Shown here piece by piece: positions 1 through 8,976 of a stretch of DNA of 64,000 nt. The stretch covers positions 29,450 to 93,449 of the forward strand of contig PGXW01000018.1 in assembly GCA_002839355.1 (NCBI GenBank), given 5' to 3'. The position numbers were made by a program, and so were the translations under genes. The notes beneath the pieces were generated by a model. The model was not told the DNA's origin. It saw only the letters and a program-made list of their open reading frames with translations, and did not search any database. This DNA comes from Spirochaetae bacterium HGW-Spirochaetae-2 (lineage in GTDB: Bacteria > Spirochaetota > Spirochaetia > Sphaerochaetales > Sphaerochaetaceae). How positions within the stretch are numbered: position 1 is the first letter of the stretch; the number at the start of each line of letters is the position of its first letter.

Positions 1-1
1 G

Positions 2-151
2 CAACTGCAAGCGGATCAGGCATTCCTGAAGGAGTTGGAGAATCTGAAACGTCCGGAGATGATTTGCCACGCCTCGGGATGGAAGGACTCGGATTTGCCC
101 CAAGACTTGTGCCGGACCATTTCGCAAGCTTTCGACCTGATCGCCCAGTGA
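2..151 (+). CDS. 3' end of an unidentified gene
   Basis: The reading frame is open from base 2 and stops with TGA at 149-151, giving the last 49 residues of a protein whose start lies upstream of the window. The tail (KEL-ENLKRPEMICHA, then SGWKDSDLPQDLC) is mixed polar and helical and I do not recognise the family. The frame-1 reading also stays open here, so the frame choice rests on the more protein-like composition and on ending just before a convergent gene. Confidence 0.45.
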   Translation, partial: QLQADQAFLKELENLKRPEMICHASGWKDSDLPQDLCRTISQAFDLIAQ

Positions 152-175
152 TCTGTACCAACAGGAACCATAGCC

Positions 176-760
176 TCAGATTTCATCTTCCCATTGGCTG
201 GAGCCAAGGGTGAGGTGGTCGAACACAAAGTCGCAACCCTCACCGTTCGAGGGGGAGCAGGCATAGACGCCGACCGATATCCTTCCCGGATAGGCATGCA
301 GATGGGCCATGCGCATCTGGTTCCAGCTCTTCCCATTTTCCGAACTCTCTATGAGAAAATCGGCCCCTTTGCCCTGTACGCGGTACCACATGCTCTGGAT
401 GGTGGCATCGATATCGACGGTAGCCCAATCCGAATACCCCAGGTTGGTCACGACCGAACCTAGGCGGGAAACGGTTCTCGATTCGGCCTCGATACCGATC
501 TTTATCCAGTTCTCCGTATCGATACGAAGCATGATGCCACCCTGGTCATACCTGTTGCAGGGTTCGGCGGAACAGCGCACGACCAGAGAGAAGTCCTCCT
601 CCACGTCCGTGAGCAGACAGTGCCCGTTGTCCCGTCTGAAACCATAATGGGTCCCCTGCCAGAAATCGGTCTCCGCTTGGGTGGAAATCCGTAATACGGC
701 ATCGTTCCATTCATGTTTCGGTTCGTGCAACCAGATCCAGGCTCTCCTCTTGTCGAACAT
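176..760 (-). CDS. DUF1349-type beta-sandwich protein
   Basis: A 194-residue protein without a signal peptide. The whole length fits the DUF1349/YesU-like concanavalin-fold family: an early aromatic segment (WIWLHEP), a central strand pair (GGIMLRIDTENWIKIGIE), the W-YRVQ-KG segment and a late FDHLTLG strand. Members of this family sit in sugar-utilisation loci and are thought to bind or process glycans, but no reaction is established. The ATG at 760 is preceded by an AAGGAGG ribosome site about 10 bases upstream. It is convergent with the partial gene at the window edge and is not clearly in an operon. Confidence 0.8.
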   Translation of the reverse strand: MFDKRRAWIWLHEPKHEWNDAVLRISTQAETDFWQGTHYGFRRDNGHCLLTDVEEDFSLVVRCSAEPCNRYDQGGIMLRIDTENWIKIGIEAESRTVSRLGSVVTNLGYSDWATVDIDATIQSMWYRVQGKGADFLIESSENGKSWNQMRMAHLHAYPGRISVGVYACSPSNGEGCDFVFDHLTLGSSQWEDEI

Positions 761-864
761 GGCGGCCTTCCTCCTTGCCAGCTACAAGTTTTGACTATCA
801 CATCACCAACAAGACTACAATGCCTTCAGCACTCTGTAAACATATATCCTTCGCAAGTGAATGG

Positions 865-2712
865 TTACAGCTTTTGAACGAGCGTGAGGAAAAACTGCGT
901 CGGGCGGATATCGTACGTTCCCCAGAACTTCTGGTCTGCCGAAGGTCGAGCCCTTACCTCGACAACCGCATGGGTACGCAATTTTCGGTACACGAACTCG
1001 CTGAATCGGGTGGCGAACACATCGGCATCATCATCCCCAATCTCCTTGAGGTATGGAAACAGCAGTCTCAACAGTTCTATGGCAAACGTCCGGACAGGAG
1101 TCCATTGGTGTCCACTATGCAACAGCAGGAGAAACAGGTAGTTCATCATGACCAAAGGTATCGTATCGATCTCGTCGAAGAACGCATAGAACAAATCCTC
1201 CAGACTCTCCAGCAAATCCGCTACCCCGATATGTTGTGATCCGTTGGTCAATATCTCGAACACGGGAAAAGCAGCCATGGCATCTATCGCGAACAATTCG
1301 CTTTCTTCCAATGGCAGGCTCAAGAATTCGTATTCCCGTGATGCGAGCGGCACCAATCCAGACAGCTCGAAATCACCCTCGATGGTGGTGATATCGAACA
1401 TGCCATCGGGAATCTCAGCCCTCCGACTCATATTCTCAATGACGTTCGCCAACTCGACCACCAACGCGGCATTCACATCCATGCGTTTGCAACGCGAGTC
1501 CAGGTCAAACCGCAACGAGAGTTCCTGTGCGTCGAGGTACTCGTTCAATACAGCCCGGGATTTGGCCACATGCTCCAACTCATTGAACAAGTCCTTTGCC
1601 ATGGGGGTGAATTTCTGTTGCCACGCTCGCCAAGGGCAAGCGAAATCCCTGATCTGAGCCGATACGGCAAAAACCGGCAGCGATACACTATTCTGGGGAT
1701 CGAGGATCTCTTCAGGCTCGACGGCGGGAACAGTCGCAGCCACCAGATGCATAAGCGAAATCCACGCCGATTGCGTGCTCGCCAATAGGGCGATGCGTCG
1801 GCGCTCGGAATCGATGTACAATGCCGCAATGGCAAACTCGGGAAACTGCCAACCGTTTCCCGATTCGTTCGCGAATCGTTGCAACTCGGACGGCACAGGC
1901 AATGAACGCATCCGCTTGTCCGGACTATCGAACACCATGCAATGGAAGTTCCCGCTGCGCGAATGGCGCCATTTCCCCGGTATTTGCTTGGAGTCGAAGC
2001 CATCACCAATCGGATACTCATCCCAATAGATATCGATATATTCGTCCTCGATCATCGATTCGTTGTGGAATGCGATGGAGTCCAACAGGAGGAAATCGGT
2101 GAAGCGTCGGTTTATGGTCTCGGTCATCGAAGTCATATCGAGCGGCGCACCGGCGTCCAAACCCCCGAAGAAGAACCTGATATCGTCGGAATAGACCGCT
2201 GAGAAGGCATGGTGGTAGCCGATCGTCTGGTACTCCTCACCGTTGTGCAGCACCAAAGCGATGCGATAGGGAAGCAAGAGGTATTCCTGCTCGTCCACCA
2301 GCTTGTGCCTGACGACAAACGGTGTGTCGGTGAAGTCTTCGACCGAAATTTCGGTCATGGGGAACGATTCCTCCATCGCCACCATGCCATACACCCATTT
2401 GGCGGGATTATCGACCAGATGAGACAACAATTCCGCTTGTTCGGAGGACAATGCTGATTGGTTCTCCTGCAGGAATACGCCTATCATTGCGGGATTGGCC
2501 AGTATCCTTGAAACCACGAATTCGATCCGCTTCTCTGCATACCATTCGGGATAGAAGCGGGGCGAACCGGCATCGAATGCCAATGCACCGATCTTCTGGA
2601 GACTTGGCGTGAAAAAATCGCGGTCTTCGGCCCAGGCCATCATGAGGGGGACCAAGGACCTAACCAGTTCGGAATACCGCTCATATGTTTCGGACGATTG
2701 TTTTGGTTTCAT
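865..2712 (-). CDS. Unidentified 615-residue cytoplasmic protein
   Basis: A long open frame with normal codon use for the window but no family I recognise. It has no signal peptide and no clear membrane segment. It is rich in acidic and aromatic residues and looks like an alpha/beta protein in an N-terminal half (to about residue 330) and a more helical C-terminal half (FYAFFDEIDTIP, ELLRLLFPYL). The ATG at 2712 is preferred over an in-frame TTG at 2727 because AAGGG lies just before the ATG, although the spacing is tight. It is divergent from the EamA permease. Real coding is likely from its length; the function is unknown. Confidence 0.7.
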   Translation of the reverse strand: MKPKQSSETYERYSELVRSLVPLMMAWAEDRDFFTPSLQKIGALAFDAGSPRFYPEWYAEKRIEFVVSRILANPAMIGVFLQENQSALSSEQAELLSHLVDNPAKWVYGMVAMEESFPMTEISVEDFTDTPFVVRHKLVDEQEYLLLPYRIALVLHNGEEYQTIGYHHAFSAVYSDDIRFFFGGLDAGAPLDMTSMTETINRRFTDFLLLDSIAFHNESMIEDEYIDIYWDEYPIGDGFDSKQIPGKWRHSRSGNFHCMVFDSPDKRMRSLPVPSELQRFANESGNGWQFPEFAIAALYIDSERRRIALLASTQSAWISLMHLVAATVPAVEPEEILDPQNSVSLPVFAVSAQIRDFACPWRAWQQKFTPMAKDLFNELEHVAKSRAVLNEYLDAQELSLRFDLDSRCKRMDVNAALVVELANVIENMSRRAEIPDGMFDITTIEGDFELSGLVPLASREYEFLSLPLEESELFAIDAMAAFPVFEILTNGSQHIGVADLLESLEDLFYAFFDEIDTIPLVMMNYLFLLLLHSGHQWTPVRTFAIELLRLLFPYLKEIGDDDADVFATRFSEFVYRKLRTHAVVEVRARPSADQKFWGTYDIRPTQFFLTLVQKL

Positions 2713-2833
2713 ACCCTTGTATAACAATACGGACAGCCATATGCAACAGTCCGATTCTGTTTTTTTGTCCGAATCTTCCGCAACCGGCGAATATCACTTG
2801 TACAGGAGCGGCCTTCTCTGTCATTATCGGGCC

Positions 2834-3739
2834 ATGGAACTCATCATAGGCCAACTGCTCGCCCTGGTCACCGCGCTTTGTTGGGCACAAAATTCCTTGA
2901 TATATGCACATGTCGGGGCACAAGTCAGCTCCAACACCACCGCCCACATCCGAATCTGGATCGCCTTGCCGCTCATGCTGCTGGTGCACCTGGTATTCGA
3001 GGGCACGTTGTTTCCCATTGGCATGGATACCTATTCATTCGTGTTGATCGGATTGTCGGGTGTGTTGGGATTTTGCATCGCCGACTTGTTCATTTTCAGT
3101 TCGTTTGTCCATATCGGTGCCCGCCAGACCATGGTGATCATGACCACCAGTCCCCTTTTCGGGGCCTTGCTCGCGTGGGTTTTTACGAATGAAGTGCTCA
3201 CTCCGCTACAGATAACCGGCATGGTGGTGACATTGCTCGGTGTCGCGTGGGTTGTGCTCGCCGACCGCAGTTCCGGAGTCGCAGGCGACCGGCGCAAGAT
3301 ATTCAAGGGAATTGCGATAGCCCTGGGTGGTTCGTTGACACAGGCAATCGCCTATGTCATGGCCGACAAGGGAATGACCGAGAGTATCCCCGCAGTCTCG
3401 GCGAATGTGGTGCGGTTGACGTTCGGTTTGGGTGCACTCATCGTGTTCGCTACCGCACGCAAATCGTTTGTGCGCGACTTCTCGCGTTTCACCGGCAAGG
3501 CAGGCCACAAGGCGTTGGTGCTGATCTTGCTGGCGGCGATCGTGGGTCCGGTCCTCGGTATCATATTGAATCTCCAGGCATTGAAGATGGCTCCGGTCGG
3601 GGTGGTGACAACCCTCTCCCAATTGACTCCGGTCATGCTGTTGCCACTGGAGAAATTCGTCATGAAACGGCATATAACCCTCTCTGCGGTCATCGGTACG
3701 CTGGTCGCAGTCGCAGGCTCGGCCCTTCTGTTTATCTGA
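2834..3739 (+). CDS. EamA/DMT-family transporter
   Basis: A 301-residue integral membrane protein with ten predicted helices arranged as two repeated five-helix halves, the layout of the drug/metabolite transporter superfamily. Helix 1 starts MELIIGQLLALVTALCWAQN, and the N-terminal EamA repeat ends near VTLLGVAWVVLADR (about residue 140). The second repeat ends AVAGSALLFI. DMT proteins export or import small metabolites; the substrate cannot be read from sequence. The ATG at 2834 is chosen because upstream in-frame codons overlap the divergent gene and encode nothing membrane-like; the ribosome site is weak. It is followed 60 bases later by the nucleoside diphosphate kinase gene. Confidence 0.85.
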   Translation: MELIIGQLLALVTALCWAQNSLIYAHVGAQVSSNTTAHIRIWIALPLMLLVHLVFEGTLFPIGMDTYSFVLIGLSGVLGFCIADLFIFSSFVHIGARQTMVIMTTSPLFGALLAWVFTNEVLTPLQITGMVVTLLGVAWVVLADRSSGVAGDRRKIFKGIAIALGGSLTQAIAYVMADKGMTESIPAVSANVVRLTFGLGALIVFATARKSFVRDFSRFTGKAGHKALVLILLAAIVGPVLGIILNLQALKMAPVGVVTTLSQLTPVMLLPLEKFVMKRHITLSAVIGTLVAVAGSALLFI

Positions 3740-3798
3740 GATGGACAAACCGTCCACAGTGATTTATCATTGACTATCCACCAGGAGAATGCATTATT

Positions 3799-4986
3799 AT
3801 GGAACACACGCTCTCGTACGTCTTCGTAACCCCGTACACGATTGCAAAGAGTAGGACAGGCGGCGTTGTCAGCCGTCTGCTCAGCCGACTCGACCTGGAG
3901 CTGGTCGGAGCCCAGATGATCGCGGCCGACGCTTCGTTCACCTCGGCATATGCAAAAATCCTCAAGGACCAGGACGACCCATTGAACCCGGGAGCTTCAA
4001 CACTTTTAAGCACGTATGTGGAGAACAATATCGGACCTACGGGAACGAGGGCCCACAGGACACTCATGCTGCTGTTCAGGGGAACCGATGCGTGCAAGAA
4101 ATTGAGCGACATCTGCGGAGCGTTGTATCCGGAGAACCGTAGCGTCGAATCGTTGACCGGTGAGACCATCCGCGACACCTATGCCGATTTGATCGTGGAT
4201 CCGAAGAATCCCAAAAAGGTCACGTACTTCGAACCGGCGGTATTCACTCCCCGCAACCAGGTGCACGCCGACAAGGTGCTCACCTTGCTCGCGGATTGGC
4301 TTCCGGGACAACCGAACATCATCGAGAACGTGATATATCCGAATCCGGAGCATATCGAACGGACGTTGGTGATCATAAAACCGGACAACTGGAAATTCGC
4401 ATCGTCCAAACCGGGTACCATCATCGACATGTTCAGCAGGACAGGCCTGCGGATCGTGGGCATCAAGGTCCACCGCATGTCGATTTCCGAGGCTCTTGAA
4501 TTCTACGGTCCGATGCGCGAGTCGTTGAAGCAGCGGCTCGCCCCGGTGTTCGGCCACAAGGCCAAGGACCTGCTGGAGGAACAGTTCAAGATCCGCCTTT
4601 CCGAACAGACCGAAACGGTGCTCGCCAACACTGTCGGTACCGAATATGCCGCGGACCAATTCGAACAGATTGTCGAGTTCATGAGCGGCCAGCGTCCATC
4701 GGTGTGCAAGTTGGAGGAGATGATCGAGCCCGGTACAGTCAAATGCCTGATCATGGTCTACGAAGGCGAGCATGCGACCCAGAAGATTCGCGACGTGTTG
4801 GGTCCAACCGACCCATTGAAAGCTCCCAGCGGAACGGTACGGCGCGAATTCGGCAGCAATATCATGGAGAATACGGCACACGCTTCGGCCTCGGTCGAAA
4901 AGGCCTTGCGGGAGATGGGTGTGGTCCGCTTCCACTCGAATCCATGCGCCGAGATCATCCGCTCCTACCTGAACATGCGCAAGTGA
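3799..4986 (+). CDS. Double-domain nucleoside diphosphate kinase, N-terminal copy degenerate
   Basis: A 395-residue protein made of two NDK-like domains. The C-terminal domain (about 188-395) starts RTLVIIKPDNW, keeps the VYEGEHA and GTVRREFG segments and ends with the active-site motif NTAHASAS, with the phospho-acceptor histidine at about residue 361. This copy should transfer gamma-phosphate between nucleotides. The N-terminal domain (about 6-180) has the same order of elements (YVFVTPYTIAK, TLMLLFRGTDACKK, TGETIRDTYADL), but where the catalytic histidine belongs it reads EPAVFTPRN, so it looks catalytically dead. Ordinary NDKs are about 140-150 residues. The ATG at 3799 has AGGAG about 11 bases upstream. 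Confidence 0.85.
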   Translation: MEHTLSYVFVTPYTIAKSRTGGVVSRLLSRLDLELVGAQMIAADASFTSAYAKILKDQDDPLNPGASTLLSTYVENNIGPTGTRAHRTLMLLFRGTDACKKLSDICGALYPENRSVESLTGETIRDTYADLIVDPKNPKKVTYFEPAVFTPRNQVHADKVLTLLADWLPGQPNIIENVIYPNPEHIERTLVIIKPDNWKFASSKPGTIIDMFSRTGLRIVGIKVHRMSISEALEFYGPMRESLKQRLAPVFGHKAKDLLEEQFKIRLSEQTETVLANTVGTEYAADQFEQIVEFMSGQRPSVCKLEEMIEPGTVKCLIMVYEGEHATQKIRDVLGPTDPLKAPSGTVRREFGSNIMENTAHASASVEKALREMGVVRFHSNPCAEIIRSYLNMRK

Positions 4987-5010
4987 GCTGTTACAACATA
5001 CACTCGTGAC

Positions 5011-5709
5011 CTACTTCTTCTGCCCGTAATAGGCGTTCGGACCATGCTTGCGCTGGTAATGCTTGTCGGTCAGGTATGACGGCAACGGCTGGGCAAGTGG
5101 ATTTACCGCCAGCGTGATCCAAGCCATCCTGCAAACTTCCTCCAATACCACGGCATTGTAGACGGAAGCGGAGGCGTCCTTCCCCCAGGCAAATGGACCG
5201 TGACCGGCGACCAACACCATCGGCTGTTCCACGGGATTGATCTGTTCGAACACCTTGATGATCAGAACTCCGGTCTCGTATTCGTAATTGCCCTCAACCT
5301 GGTTTCGGCTCATCATGGGCGTACACGGAATCGGCAAGTGGCTATGGTCGGCATGGGTGGTTCCAAAGACAGGAACCGATTTGCCAGCTTGTGCCCAACC
5401 GACCGCATGGGGCGAGTGCGTGTGGGTAATCCCACCGATCTTGGAGAAAGCCCGGTAGAGGACTAGATGTGTCTGCATATCGCTCGAAGGGCGCATGGAA
5501 CCTTCCACAACCTCCCCGTCCATATCCAGAACGACGATATCCTCGACCTGCAGTTTCTCGTAGGGGACACCGGAAGGTTTGATGGCGAATACTCCGGCCG
5601 TCCGATCGATCGCCGAGACATTTCCCCATGTATAGAGTGCCAGGTTCCTCTGGGGAATCTCCATATTGGCTTCCCAAACCGCTTGCTTCAGAGCTTCGTA
5701 CTGTCCCAT
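5011..5709 (-). CDS. araD: L-ribulose-5-phosphate 4-epimerase
   Basis: A 232-residue class II aldolase/epimerase (AraD/UlaF/SgbE family) that interconverts L-ribulose 5-phosphate and D-xylulose 5-phosphate in the cytoplasm. The sequence has the N-terminal ALYTWGNVSA and IKPSGVPYE phosphate-binding segments, the zinc-binding THTHSPHA motif, the HADH segment and the C-terminal GHGPFAWG histidine, ending in the family-typical YYGQKK. The ATG at 5709 follows an AGGAGG site 7 bases away, so an upstream in-frame GTG-like start is rejected. It stands alone here, but its substrate is the product of the UlaE-type epimerase 1.3 kb away, so the two probably belong to one pathway. Confidence 0.95.
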   Translation of the reverse strand: MGQYEALKQAVWEANMEIPQRNLALYTWGNVSAIDRTAGVFAIKPSGVPYEKLQVEDIVVLDMDGEVVEGSMRPSSDMQTHLVLYRAFSKIGGITHTHSPHAVGWAQAGKSVPVFGTTHADHSHLPIPCTPMMSRNQVEGNYEYETGVLIIKVFEQINPVEQPMVLVAGHGPFAWGKDASASVYNAVVLEEVCRMAWITLAVNPLAQPLPSYLTDKHYQRKHGPNAYYGQKK

Positions 5710-5737
5710 ATCGTGCCTCCTGTCTTGTGTATGCACA

Positions 5738-6430
5738 TTAAAAACGTATATTCATGGCCATCATGGTAGGCCCGACCGCAACACTGATACGATCGTTTTG
5801 CCACGATGGAAGGAACTTCCAGGCAAGATACGGGACGGCGAAGCCGAAGAACGAACCGATGGCGGCGCCTGCAAGCACATCGGTGATAAAATGGTTGCCG
5901 CTTGCCACCCGCAAGGCTGCGGTAGCTGAGGCGAAAGTCCACGCCGCGATGGTCACGGGCATCCGGTAACGGCTGTCGGGATATCGCAGCGCGAAGAGCG
6001 CGTGGGTGAACGCCGCTCCCGTGAAAGCCATGATCGAGTGTCCCGAGGGAAAGGATTCGTCATGGTCGTCCTCTCCCATGGGAGGATATTCCGGCGATTC
6101 CGGGAAATATTCGTACGGCCGAACCCGTTCGATCGTCTTCTTCAACAGTGTCCTGGTCCCAAAGGAAAGCAGCGCGCTTGTTCCATACAGCAGGGAAATT
6201 TCCAGCCATTCGGAAGAAGGTGCGACCAGGGCGAACGCTGCGGGAGCGAAGAAGGAGAGGTACTGGGTCACATCGCTGGTAACGGACAACGGCTCCGAAT
6301 AGGGGAACATGAGCACGCTGTCGAAGCTGTTGACCGGTGGAGGCGGAGGCGTTGGATCGGCGCCCAAGTGTCCGACCGCGACGACAAACAGTACGAACAG
6401 GAGGATAAGGAAACGGCTGCTCTTGCCCAC
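5738..6430 (-). CDS. PAP2-family membrane phosphatase
   Basis: A 230-residue membrane protein with an N-terminal signal or anchor helix followed by a proline run. It carries all three PAP2 motifs: KKTIERVRP (motif 1), the PSGHS acid (motif 2), and RVASGNHFITDVLAG (motif 3, with the nucleophilic histidine). These enzymes remove phosphate from lipid phosphates or undecaprenyl pyrophosphate at the outer face of the membrane; the exact substrate is unknown. The start is GTG at 6430 with GGAGG six bases upstream. It lies 28 bases upstream of araD on the same strand but has no functional link to it. Confidence 0.9.
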   Translation of the reverse strand: MGKSSRFLILLFVLFVVAVGHLGADPTPPPPPVNSFDSVLMFPYSEPLSVTSDVTQYLSFFAPAAFALVAPSSEWLEISLLYGTSALLSFGTRTLLKKTIERVRPYEYFPESPEYPPMGEDDHDESFPSGHSIMAFTGAAFTHALFALRYPDSRYRMPVTIAAWTFASATAALRVASGNHFITDVLAGAAIGSFFGFAVPYLAWKFLPSWQNDRISVAVGPTMMAMNIRF

Positions 6431-6544
6431 AGGGAACCTCCGAAAATTGGTGTGTACACGGATTCGTGCATAGACAATCTAGCATATTTATCGCGTCGCA
6501 CAAAGTGGTATATCGTGGTACAATCGGGACAGGAGGAGCATACC

Positions 6545-7006
6545 ATGGAATATGTGATAGAATTGGTCGAGACCGAGAGGATGCCGTCGCTTTCGATTCG
6601 CAAGACCGTCACAGCGGACCATCTGCCACACGAGATCGGCTCCGCCTATGCGAGCATCACCTCATACCTGGCCGACCTGGGAATCAAGGAACCCGGACAG
6701 CCCTACATTGCCTACTACAACATGGACATGCAGAATCTCGATGTCGAGATGGGATTCGTCACCAACGCGGAGTATCCGGGGTACGGCGATATCAACGCCG
6801 AGACCATTCCCGCGGGCAAATGGGTCTCTTTCATCCACAAGGGACCGTACAAGGAAATGGGCCACGGCTATACTGCCGCCACCAGATGGATGCAGGAACA
6901 TGGGTACCACGCGACAGGGATTGTCTATGAATACTACTTGAATTCACCCGAAGCGGTACCCGAGAGCGAGCTCGTGACGAAAGTGGAATTCCTGTTGCAG
7001 GCATAG
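6545..7006 (+). CDS. GyrI-like/effector-binding domain protein
   Basis: A 153-residue protein matching the stand-alone GyrI-like small-molecule-binding domain also found at the C-terminus of AraC-type regulators such as Rob and BmrR. The pattern is an N-terminal strand (YVIELVETERMP), a helix and strand around residue 50 (PYIAYYNMDMQNLDVEMGF), the GKWVSFIHKGPYKEM segment and a final acidic WMQEHGY...YYLNSPE block. A DNA-binding domain is absent, so it probably binds or hydrolyses a small hydrophobic molecule. The ATG at 6545 follows AGGAGG with 8-base spacing. The frame is open much further upstream, but that part lies opposite the PAP2 gene. Confidence 0.85.
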   Translation: MEYVIELVETERMPSLSIRKTVTADHLPHEIGSAYASITSYLADLGIKEPGQPYIAYYNMDMQNLDVEMGFVTNAEYPGYGDINAETIPAGKWVSFIHKGPYKEMGHGYTAATRWMQEHGYHATGIVYEYYLNSPEAVPESELVTKVEFLLQA

Positions 7007-7041
7007 GTGAACCAGAGGGGCAAGGAAAGGCATGGAAACCA

Positions 7042-7911
7042 TCAATCCTCGAGGAATCCTGCCTTCCGCATGTGTGAGAGGAGAAAGTCGCGGGCTTGTG
7101 CGATAGCACCTTCGGGATCGCGTTCCTTGCCCGTCCACATCTCGATCAACAGCGGTCCGTGGTAATCGAGGTCACGCAATACGGAGAACACCAGGTGGAA
7201 ATCTACACAGCCCGTGCCGAAGGAAACTTCCTTGAATACACCTTCCGTAGTGGCGGTCACAGCTATCGTGTCCTTCAGATGGATCGCGGTGATCCAATCG
7301 TAGCCCAACCACAATTGCTGTGAAATATCGTTGCCCCAGGCCGACAGGTTGCCGACATCGGGATAGACCGACGTCCAGCATGAACGGAACTCCCGCTTCA
7401 ACTCCATGAACCGGTCGATCGTCGAAAGGTACGGGGTATCCATAATCTCGAAAGAGAGCATCACCTGGTATTTTTTCGCTATCTGCTCGCAAAGGGCGAA
7501 CTGCTCGCGGAACAACCTGTCCGTCTCGCTATCCGACGGGGAGTAGTACTCGTCATATCCGGCGATCTGGATTACCCTGATACCCAGGTCGAGCGCAAGC
7601 TGCAAGGATTGTTCCATGATCTGCATCGCTGTAGCACGAACCTTCGGATCCTTGCTGCCCAAGGGGAACCGACGGTGCCCGCTCAAGCACATGCTGGGGA
7701 CCGACACGCCACTTTCCAGCACGTCCCGTACAAATTGCAACCGTCTTTTCTTCGACCATGTCAGACGCGCCAAGCGTTCGTCGGTCTCGTCGATAGACAT
7801 TTCGACAAAATCGAAGCCCAATCTTTTTGCCATGCCCAGGCGTTCGCGCCACGAAAGGTCGTGGGGCAATGCCTTTTCGTAGATTCCGAGACGGAGGTCG
7901 GTTCGTGTCAT
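7042..7911 (-). CDS. ulaE: L-ribulose-5-phosphate/L-xylulose-5-phosphate 3-epimerase
   Basis: A 289-residue TIM-barrel protein of the UlaE/SgbU family, which interconverts L-xylulose 5-phosphate and L-ribulose 5-phosphate. Diagnostic segments are LGIYEKALP at the N-terminus, FDFVEMSIDE, SMCLSGHRRFPLGS, VIQIAGYDEYY, SFEIMDT with a metal-ligand glutamate, PDVGNLSAWG and IHLKDT. The ATG at 7911 overlaps the stop of the LacI gene by four bases (ATGA), and AAGGA lies just upstream, so it is the last gene of the ribose-type transporter operon. Its product is the substrate of AraD nearby. Confidence 0.93.
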   Translation of the reverse strand: MTRTDLRLGIYEKALPHDLSWRERLGMAKRLGFDFVEMSIDETDERLARLTWSKKRRLQFVRDVLESGVSVPSMCLSGHRRFPLGSKDPKVRATAMQIMEQSLQLALDLGIRVIQIAGYDEYYSPSDSETDRLFREQFALCEQIAKKYQVMLSFEIMDTPYLSTIDRFMELKREFRSCWTSVYPDVGNLSAWGNDISQQLWLGYDWITAIHLKDTIAVTATTEGVFKEVSFGTGCVDFHLVFSVLRDLDYHGPLLIEMWTGKERDPEGAIAQARDFLLSHMRKAGFLED

Positions 7912-8915
7912 GCTTGTTTCCTTGGACAGGTCGATTCCCGCACCACCAAACGGGGAGGCAACAGGACCTGGAACGGGTCGATCCTTTCACCACTGGTAAG
8001 TTTGTCGATATAGTCGACTGCCTTCTCGCACAGCTCCTGGTACGGCTGGGCTATGGTGGTCAGGCTCGGATAGTACATCTCGGCGAATTGGACATCGTCC
8101 ATTCCCATGACCGCGATATCCTTGGGGACGCGTATACCACGGCGGCACAAGGTGGATATCGCACCGGCTGCAATCAGATCGTTATGTCCCCACAGACCGT
8201 CGAATCCAACCTGCTCATCCAAAAACCTGGTCACTCCGGCCACACCATTCTCGTAGGTGAACTCGCCTTCGTGGACCATGGAGCGGTCCAAGTCCATCCC
8301 ATGCTTTTCGAGTGTATCGCGGAATCCCTGGTGCCGTTCGCGGCTCAAGCCGATCTTGAAGCTTCCGGTAATGGTGGCGATCCTCTTGCATCCGCACCCG
8401 AGCAGATGCTCGGCGGCAATCACTCCAGCCTGATAGTTGTCCAGGATGACATTGGGTATCTTCTCATTGTGGAAGGCGCGGTCGATCACGACCATGGGAG
8501 TGTTCGAGGAGCGGGACATGTTCACCACATGGCTTTCATCGGATACGCGGGAGAATATGATTCCATTTATCCTCTGGCGCAACAACATATCGATGGCGAC
8601 AGCCTCACGCGTATAATTGTTGTGCGTATTTATGATGAACAGGTTCAAGCCCCGTTTGGAAGCGCTCTCCTCGATATACTTTATCACGAGGTTGAACGAG
8701 GGGTGCGCGATCTCGGGAACGAGAAGACCGATATTCTTGGTTGCCTTCAACCGCAGGCTTTGCGCCAGAAGATTTGGCCGGTAATTTACGGATGCGATCG
8801 CCTCCTCGACACGTTGCTTTGTCTCCTCGTTCACAAACATGGTACCATTTATGACACGGGAAACCGTCGACGGAGATACACCCGCCAACGCAGCAACATC
8901 TTTCAAAGAAGTCAT
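7908..8915 (-). CDS. LacI-family transcriptional regulator of the ribose-type locus
   Basis: A 335-residue LacI-family repressor. The N-terminal helix-turn-helix and hinge read SLKDVAALAGVSPSTVSRVI (about 2-21), followed by NYRPNLLAQSLR. A periplasmic-binding-protein-like sensor domain follows, containing IGLLVPEIAHP, IIFSRVSDES, DNYQAGVIAAEHLL and a late GMDDVQFAEMYYP. The start at 8915 is preferred to one 24 bases upstream because it puts the DNA-binding domain at the N-terminus and has AGGCAGG upstream. It sits inside the operon between the cupin and ulaE genes. The likely target is the 24-base near-palindrome at 13746-13769; the effector is probably the imported sugar or a derivative. Confidence 0.92.
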   Translation of the reverse strand: MTSLKDVAALAGVSPSTVSRVINGTMFVNEETKQRVEEAIASVNYRPNLLAQSLRLKATKNIGLLVPEIAHPSFNLVIKYIEESASKRGLNLFIINTHNNYTREAVAIDMLLRQRINGIIFSRVSDESHVVNMSRSSNTPMVVIDRAFHNEKIPNVILDNYQAGVIAAEHLLGCGCKRIATITGSFKIGLSRERHQGFRDTLEKHGMDLDRSMVHEGEFTYENGVAGVTRFLDEQVGFDGLWGHNDLIAAGAISTLCRRGIRVPKDIAVMGMDDVQFAEMYYPSLTTIAQPYQELCEKAVDYIDKLTSGERIDPFQVLLPPRLVVRESTCPRKQA

Positions 8916-8939
8916 GCAATCTACCTGCCTTTGTGCCAA

Positions 8940-8963
8940 GGGACAGGGCGGTCACCCTGTCCC
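8940..8963 (-). promoter_or_regulatory. Intercistronic hairpin between cupin and LacI genes
   Basis: GGGACAGGG and CCCTGTCCC form a perfect 9-bp stem around a 6-base loop, 13 bases after the cupin stop. There is no T-run after the stem on the minus strand, so it is more likely an mRNA processing or stability element, or a weak attenuator that lowers expression of the downstream regulator, than a full terminator. Confidence 0.6.
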
Positions 8964-8976
8964 CCGAACTTTTCCA

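Noticed and set aside
6002..6544. Long plus-strand extension upstream of the GyrI-like gene
   Set aside because: It lies opposite the PAP2 phosphatase and reads as arginine-rich shadow sequence; the real start has a good ribosome site at 6545.
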